Shown: positions 59,930 to 64,000 of the stretch, piece after piece
Numbering within the stretch: position 1 is the first letter of the stretch
How the letters are laid out: each line of letters opens with the position of its first letter
Assembly (NCBI GenBank): GCA_900545015.1
Contig: UQXJ01000004.1
Span: 1-64,000 of the forward strand
Length of the DNA: 64,000 nucleotides
Direction of reading: 5' to 3'
Source: an uncultured Mollicutes bacterium
GTDB taxonomy: Bacteria > Bacillota_I > Bacilli_A > RFN20 > CAG-826
The notes under the pieces: model-generated
The model's input: the letters and a program-made list of their open reading frames with translations, nothing else
Told to the model about the DNA's origin: nothing
Database searches by the model: none
Position numbers and translations under genes: made by a program

Positions 59930-59977
59930 TTGTAAGTCTTTCTTTTTGACCTACAGCATTATTATAAGAACTTACAA
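59930..59977. repeat. Inverted repeat flanking the peptide promoter
   Basis: TTGTAAGT (59930-59937) and ACTTACAA (59970-59977) are perfect 8-bp inverted arms 32 bp apart. They bracket the -10 box and predicted transcription start of the peptide gene. Possible two-site operator, or chance. Confidence 0.3.
59961..59966 (-). promoter_or_regulatory. -10 box of the peptide gene
   Basis: A perfect TATAAT on the minus strand; predicted transcription start near 59954, giving a 37-nt leader with AAGGAG. The -35 region (AAAATA) is poor, which fits a promoter needing an activator. Confidence 0.6.
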
Positions 59978-59990
59978 TAAAAATATTTTG

Positions 59991-60004
59991 AGAAAGCGTT
60001 TTCA
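59991..60004 (-). promoter_or_regulatory. cre box 1 (CcpA site), proximal
   Basis: TGAAAACGCTTTCT on the minus strand matches the CcpA consensus TGWAARCGNTWNCW at all 14 positions. Its centre is about 44 bp upstream of the predicted peptide transcription start, just beyond the -35 region. Confidence 0.75.
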
Positions 60005-60012
60005 GAAAATTA

Positions 60013-60026
60013 TGATAGCGTTTACA
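60013..60026 (-). promoter_or_regulatory. cre box 2 (CcpA site), distal
   Basis: TGTAAACGCTATCA on the minus strand is also a perfect consensus match. It starts 22 bp from cre box 1, two helical turns, putting both sites on the same DNA face. It lies immediately after the stop of the large surface protein gene. Confidence 0.75.
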
Positions 60027-60028
60027 TT

Positions 60029-62317
60029 TTATTTGGCTGAATTGCAATCTTTACTTTTAGCTTGTTTTATTTGAAAGCCATCTGGAATAGCTAGTGCTTG
60101 AGAAATAAATTTATAATGATTATCTGCTGTATAAAAATAAACAATATTTCCTAGTCTTCTAAAGTTAAATGATGTACTTTCATCAATATCACTGATTTTG
60201 AATCCGATTTTAGAAGTAACGTAATTTGCATCCATTTTTTGAATTCCATTTGCATCTTTCGATACAAAATCAATATATTCAAGTGCTTCACCACTCTTAT
60301 CATCTGCTTTCGAATCTGCACCAATATCAAGATACATGATATAAGCATTATCATTTTTCTTGTAATCATTGCCCTTACCAATTGCATAATCACCAGGCAT
60401 AACAGGAATTTCATAATAATATGTTTTATATTGTGTCATTATTGCTTTATTAGAAACTTTTTCAAAATCAAATACAGTTTTGCTAGTTAAACTATTAAAG
60501 TCTGAATATGTCAAAAAAGTTCCGTCACTAAAAGTGTATTTCATACCTTTAGCGTTGTCTTTTTCAATTTTACTAATTTTTCTAATTCTATTAATATCTG
60601 CAGTCTTCTTATCACCAGAAGTTTTATTCCTTTCAATGTAATATAAGTCAAATAGCGACTGATATTCGTCTGTAAAAAAAGTCCCATTTATAGATGTTAT
60701 ATAGCCAGGTTCTTTAACTGTAAAGTTTAATGCAGAGTCAATAAATTCATAAGAATCATAAGTTGTATTGCTGATTTCTATTGTTTTATCATCAACTTTA
60801 GTTTTTTTGTTAGCATCTAAATAATTGAAAAAATGAAAACCAGTTATGTTATTCATTCCTTCCATGCTCTTATCAAACAATTCTTTAACTTCCTTATATT
60901 TAATTAGGTTCTCAGACACTGTATTATCAATTAGAACGGACTGGGGATTTTCTACCGTTGTATCGACAGTATACATTTTAAGTTTATTACCATCATAAAT
61001 CTCAGTTTGAACATCATAAGAATTGGCAAAACCAGTTTTTAATGGTTGCAATCTCATTACAACTCCAGGATTCACAAACGAGCCTTCATTTTCTCCACCA
61101 ACAATATACCCACTATTAGTAATTAACTTTTTCTCTTTTTTATAGTTTCTATAGAAAGAGGTTGTTGGATTACTACTGTTGCTGCTTGTTGGAGCACCTT
61201 CAAAACTTTCGCTCGTATCAACAGCTAAAGGCAAGTAAGTCCCTTTGTAAAGATTAGTAGGAACTGCTCTAATTAAATTCTCATTATAGTTAGGAATATC
61301 AGATCGCCCATATTTGACTCTTAAATTATAATTTTCTAAAGTGAATATTTGTTTGCTATAATTCGTATCACCATATTCTCCAGCAGTCATATAAGCAATT
61401 CTTCTATATAAAGTAAGCATACTAATAGAATCGCCCCAACTAGCAACTGTTCCATCAAACCCAGGTTCACCATCCCAGTAAAATCTATTTTTATTATATG
61501 CTCCTAAAAGTGTGTAATTTGAAATTAGCGTATTGTCTTTAAATATGCCGTTATTAGAAATATGCGATGTTTCGCCGTTAATATCAAAAGTTGCATAATG
61601 AACACCACACGTTTTAATAACTCCATCTGCATATCCAGCAATTATTCCAATTAATAATTGATTAGATGTAGATGTAATTGTAACGTTATCTAAATATAAA
61701 TTTTGAATGCAATTAATCGGTGTATCAATAGCATTTTCATTGAAATAATATAAGTCTCTTTTATTCTCGTCGTTTACTTCATTATTTCCAACAACGCCAA
61801 AAGTACCAAGAATATTAATATTTTTTTCATTAAAACTAGTTTCATTAACTACGCTAGGATGTCTAGCACCGAAATCTGCAAAATTGTTACTAACTTTTAA
61901 ATTATTAATAACATTTCCTCCACCATTAAAATTTCCAACAAATTCATATTCGCTTGTTCCTACAGGGGGAACAACATATCCACTCATATCGATGTTGTCA
62001 TCTAATTTAAAATATTTTTGATCTATTTTTATTTTGCCAGTCTTTTCATCAGTTATTCTTTTATTGAATTCGCCTAAATATTGTAGCCATGCAAAATTAT
62101 AATAATGTCTTGGCGTAGTAATTGTATAAGGATTGTCTTTTGTTCCATCGCCACTAGCAAAATAATTAGCTTCACTTAATCCAGTTTGCTTATTAAATTC
62201 AATATTAAAACCTTTATTAAACCACGACAAAGTTATAAACGTAGTTGATAAAGCAAAAGTAACAGCGTTTAAAACAATAGTTCCTAAAATTAAATAAAAC
62301 TTTTTTCCCCTATTCAT
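60029..62317 (-). CDS. Large surface protein with GLUG-like repeats
   Basis: A 762-aa protein with an N-terminal membrane anchor or signal (about residues 7-32). The extracellular part begins with YFASGDGTKDNPYTIT and a segment FVGNFNGGGNVINNLKVSN near residue 127, matching the GLUG/beta-helix repeat style of Gram-positive surface proteins. The rest is beta-rich with no catalytic motif I know. There is no LPXTG or C-terminal anchor, so it is held by the N-terminal helix. TATAAT lies 7 nt before the ATG with no ribosome binding site, implying a leaderless message. Confidence 0.7.
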   Translation of the reverse strand: MNRGKKFYLILGTIVLNAVTFALSTTFITLSWFNKGFNIEFNKQTGLSEANYFASGDGTKDNPYTITTPRHYYNFAWLQYLGEFNKRITDEKTGKIKIDQKYFKLDDNIDMSGYVVPPVGTSEYEFVGNFNGGGNVINNLKVSNNFADFGARHPSVVNETSFNEKNINILGTFGVVGNNEVNDENKRDLYYFNENAIDTPINCIQNLYLDNVTITSTSNQLLIGIIAGYADGVIKTCGVHYATFDINGETSHISNNGIFKDNTLISNYTLLGAYNKNRFYWDGEPGFDGTVASWGDSISMLTLYRRIAYMTAGEYGDTNYSKQIFTLENYNLRVKYGRSDIPNYNENLIRAVPTNLYKGTYLPLAVDTSESFEGAPTSSNSSNPTTSFYRNYKKEKKLITNSGYIVGGENEGSFVNPGVVMRLQPLKTGFANSYDVQTEIYDGNKLKMYTVDTTVENPQSVLIDNTVSENLIKYKEVKELFDKSMEGMNNITGFHFFNYLDANKKTKVDDKTIEISNTTYDSYEFIDSALNFTVKEPGYITSINGTFFTDEYQSLFDLYYIERNKTSGDKKTADINRIRKISKIEKDNAKGMKYTFSDGTFLTYSDFNSLTSKTVFDFEKVSNKAIMTQYKTYYYEIPVMPGDYAIGKGNDYKKNDNAYIMYLDIGADSKADDKSGEALEYIDFVSKDANGIQKMDANYVTSKIGFKISDIDESTSFNFRRLGNIVYFYTADNHYKFISQALAIPDGFQIKQAKSKDCNSAK

Positions 62318-62324
62318 CTTATTT

Positions 62325-62330
62325 ATTATA
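62325..62330 (-). promoter_or_regulatory. -10 box of the surface protein gene
   Basis: A perfect TATAAT on the minus strand, 7 nt before the ATG at 62317; predicted start at about 62318. Confidence 0.6.
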
Positions 62331-62415
62331 TATTAATTTTTTCAATGTTTAATAATTTATGAACAATAATTAGTGATTAATTAAGCATCTTAATCAACTA
62401 TAAAAAAGACAAAAA

Positions 62416-62424
62416 TGTTATAAT
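62416..62424 (+). promoter_or_regulatory. Extended -10 of the gene at 62434
   Basis: TGTTATAAT: an extended TGn and perfect TATAAT (62419-62424), 9 nt before the ATG. The predicted leader is about 3 nt. Confidence 0.65.
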
Positions 62425-62433
62425 TTCCTTGTT

Positions 62434-63219
62434 ATGAAAGAAATACTTATTAAACTTAAAGATGAAAAAATAAATAAAAAATTGTTTTCACAAGCATTAA
62501 AAGCTGTATCAATCGATAGTAAAGAAGAACAATATTTAATAGATGGCAATGATACCGATGTTTCGCTTTTTTCTTCTTATTCTAATGAAATTAAAATGTT
62601 AGAAGAAAAAGATAAAAATTTTAATTATGAAATTATTGATGAAAGTATTAATGAAGATAAAACTACATTTAATATCTTTAATTCTTTTAATAAAAGATTT
62701 GTTTTATTGTCTTCATCAAACAATAATTTTAATGATTTCCTTAAATTAAATGAAAAATATAGCGAAGATTTCTTTATTTTTTCTAATGATAAAGAAATTA
62801 AAAAGAATGAAAAAATTTTAGATAATCCTTTTTATAAAGGTGAAAAGAAAATTGAGGATATTTTTTATGATGACACTCATCTTATTCTTGTTTCAGAAGA
62901 ATTCTTAAATCTCTTTAATGATTTTATTCTCTCAATTTCAAATTATTTCTTTAAAAGGTACGAACTTAAAAACCAATCTAAAGGTGGATTCTTATCTAAT
63001 TTAGGTAAAAATCTATTTTCTTGGGGATCAAGTAATGAAGAACCTGTTCAAACATTATTTAATGATTTAACTTCAAAATATAAAATTGAATATTCAAAAG
63101 ATAAATTTTATTTAATATTAAAAGAGGAAAACACCGCTTCCTCTTTCATGAGTGCAATCCGTTTTTTCTTATCAATAATTAACAATAAAATTGATTTTGA
63201 TTCTATATATAAAAAATAA
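62434..63219 (+). CDS. Protein of unknown function (261 aa)
   Basis: I do not recognise this protein. It is highly charged, rich in Asn, Lys, Asp and Phe. It has no signal peptide or clear membrane span, though SNLGKNLFSWGSS near 187-199 and the C-terminal SSFMSAIRFFLSI are hydrophobic. There is no known motif. The ATG lacks a Shine-Dalgarno sequence and follows an extended -10 box by 9 nt, so it is probably leaderless. It is divergent from the large surface protein gene and convergent with a small membrane protein gene. Confidence 0.6.
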   Translation: MKEILIKLKDEKINKKLFSQALKAVSIDSKEEQYLIDGNDTDVSLFSSYSNEIKMLEEKDKNFNYEIIDESINEDKTTFNIFNSFNKRFVLLSSSNNNFNDFLKLNEKYSEDFFIFSNDKEIKKNEKILDNPFYKGEKKIEDIFYDDTHLILVSEEFLNLFNDFILSISNYFFKRYELKNQSKGGFLSNLGKNLFSWGSSNEEPVQTLFNDLTSKYKIEYSKDKFYLILKEENTASSFMSAIRFFLSIINNKIDFDSIYKK

Positions 63220-63248
63220 GGTCTTAACCTTTAAAAAGTTAAAACCTT
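63218..63248. terminator. Bidirectional terminator
   Basis: AAGGTCTTAAC (63218-63228) pairs with GTTAAAACCTT (63238-63248). The minus-strand tail TATTTTTTATA is a good T run. It overlaps the stop of the + gene and the last codons of the - gene. Confidence 0.75.
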
Positions 63249-63530
63249 AAATATACAAAGTAGTACTATTAATAGAATTTGAAGAACCGTAAACACAATT
63301 CCACATATTAAATAAGCATAGTGATAAAGATAATCTTCTTCTCTTATTTCTTTAAACATGTAAGAAATTAATAGAGCTGGACCACCAAATAAAATACAAA
63401 GAATAATAACTTGGTAGTGTTTTAATCTATTCTCTTTATTCTCTTTTAAACCTTTTACATAAGCTATACATGTTCCATAGCAAACTAAGAAAAGGACTAC
63501 TACTATAGGGAAAAACGCTGCAAATTTCAT
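63231..63530 (-). CDS. Small membrane protein (99 aa)
   Basis: A 99-aa protein of unknown function with three hydrophobic segments (about residues 5-25, 38-58 and 70-96) and two charged loops. The frame opens with TTG at 63542, but I use the ATG at 63530; neither has a convincing ribosome binding site. It lies downstream of the sugar permease gene, separated by a terminator. Its last five codons (KVLTF) form half of the terminator stem. Confidence 0.5.
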   Translation of the reverse strand: MKFAAFFPIVVVLFLVCYGTCIAYVKGLKENKENRLKHYQVIILCILFGGPALLISYMFKEIREEDYLYHYAYLICGIVFTVLQILLIVLLCIFKVLTF

Positions 63531-63547
63531 ATTTTTTACCAAAAATT

Positions 63548-63569
63548 AAAGTGATCCGAAGATCACTTT
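63548..63569 (-). terminator. Terminator of the sugar transporter operon
   Basis: AAAGTGATC and GATCACTTT form a perfect 9-bp stem with a TTCG tetraloop on the minus strand, followed by AATTTTT. It lies 20 nt after the permease stop. Confidence 0.9.
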
Positions 63570-63589
63570 AATATTATAATTCAAATTTA

Positions 63590-64000
63590 TTATTTCTTCT
63601 TTAAGTATTTAATACTATCTAAGCAGACAGCTGCCATGATGATAATACCTTTGAAAATATATTGAATATTAACATCGAATCCTAAGAATGTTAAGCAGTA
63701 TGTCATACCTTGGAAGATGATAGTTCCTAAGACGACACCAGAGATTTTTCCGATACCACCAGAGAAAGAAACACCACCAATAACACAAGCTGCAATAGCA
63801 TCAAGTTCAGTACCATAACCAGTATTTGGGTTAGCGCCAGCACCTTGAAGAGCAGTTGCTGCACCACCTAAGCCATATAAAACACCAGCCATAATGAAGA
63901 CTAAGAGTGTTGTCCAGAAGACTGAAACGCCAGAGACACTTGCTGCTTCTTGGTTTCCACCAACAGCATACATATTTTTACCAAATCTAGTTTTATTCCA
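63590..64000 (-). CDS. Sugar ABC transporter permease, MglC/RbsC family (5' end cut by window)
   Basis: The C-terminal 136 residues of a branched-family sugar permease; the frame runs to the window edge. The sequence TRFGKNMYAVGGNQEAA matches the 'G.n.yAiGGN..AA' loop of RbsC/MglC. The later GTELDAIAACVIGGVSFSGGIG matches the most conserved part of the family, and membrane spans follow. With galK and galM in the window, a galactose/methylgalactoside (MglC) role is plausible, but ribose or another sugar cannot be excluded. A strong terminator follows, so it is probably the last gene of its operon. Confidence 0.87.
   Translation of the reverse strand, partial: WNKTRFGKNMYAVGGNQEAASVSGVSVFWTTLLVFIMAGVLYGLGGAATALQGAGANPNTGYGTELDAIAACVIGGVSFSGGIGKISGVVLGTIIFQGMTYCLTFLGFDVNIQYIFKGIIIMAAVCLDSIKYLKKK

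Noticed and set aside
1..64000. Mycoplasma genetic code (TGA = Trp)
   Set aside because: TGA is used as a true stop in several ATGA overlaps (3952, 5024, 18790), and Trp positions use TGG.
1..64000. Prophage, insertion sequence or CRISPR array
   Set aside because: No integrase, transposase, phage structural gene, cas gene or regularly spaced repeat array was seen.

Overview
The window is a 64 kb stretch of an AT-rich chromosome from a low-G+C Gram-positive bacterium. Several features point to the Bacilli or a Mollicutes-adjacent gut lineage. There is an RNA polymerase delta subunit gene (a Bacilli marker), rpoE and fba are neighbours (as in the B. subtilis rpoE-pyrG-spo0F-fbaA region), ispF sits next to gltX, and CcpA-type cre boxes are present. 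Ribosome binding sites are AAGGAG-like and all five tRNA genes encode CCA. TGA is used as a stop, often in ATGA overlaps, and Trp is TGG, so this is the standard code and not the Mycoplasma code. Assignment to an uncultured RF39/RFN20/Erysipelotrichia-like group is inference only. No phage, IS element, CRISPR array or rRNA was seen.

Layout. 1-6.3 kb: hpt, a convergent M3 oligopeptidase with a LemA-like membrane protein, and a tightly overlapped HAD phosphatase-ispD-S1 protein-pgi operon. 6.3-7.5 kb: a gene-free stretch, then five tRNAs (Val, Tyr, Gln, Lys, Leu) with promoter and terminator. 7.5-13.2 kb: nfu, cysQ, rpoE-fba, and ychF-ispF-gltX. 13.2-18.1 kb: two large fused ATPase-permease exporters. 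18.1-25.2 kb: uvrA-lgt-HAD, then typA. 25.2-30.4 kb: cardiolipin synthase with an FtsX-type ABC transporter. 30.4-36.3 kb: HAD phosphatase, a degenerate aminopeptidase P, Mrp/NBP35, YigZ, a divergent CPBP protease-TraX-thioredoxin set, and a probable small RNA. 36.4-42.3 kb: small membrane protein, Wzy-like polymerase, and two surface lipoproteins (one a ComEC-like metallo-beta-lactamase). 42.3-53.5 kb: nrdDG, haemolysin III, zinc phospholipase C-like protein, a P-type ATPase cluster with a degenerate GH32 protein, a 60-aa membrane protein and a DtxR/MntR regulator. 53.5-64 kb: galK-galM, pseudouridine catabolism with an acyl-ACP thioesterase, an unknown protein, an 18-codon peptide behind two cre boxes, a large surface protein, and the end of an MglC/RbsC sugar permease.

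Together the genes describe a fermentative, anaerobic cell. It has glycolysis (pgi, fba), galactose and pseudouridine use, the MEP isoprenoid pathway (ispD, ispF), an anaerobic ribonucleotide reductase and a lipoprotein-bearing surface.

The most striking signals are regulatory. (1) Nine genes have a good -10 box only 6-9 nt before the ATG and no Shine-Dalgarno sequence, so they are probably leaderless, while genes inside operons have strong ribosome binding sites. (2) An 18-aa cationic amphipathic peptide has its own promoter and terminator and two perfect tandem cre boxes. (3) A ~91-nt RNA unit has promoter, closing stem and terminator. (4) The same unusual promoter-region element precedes the exporter operon and, 35 kb away, a 60-aa membrane protein. 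Two proteins, an aminopeptidase P homologue and a GH32 homologue, have lost their catalytic residues.
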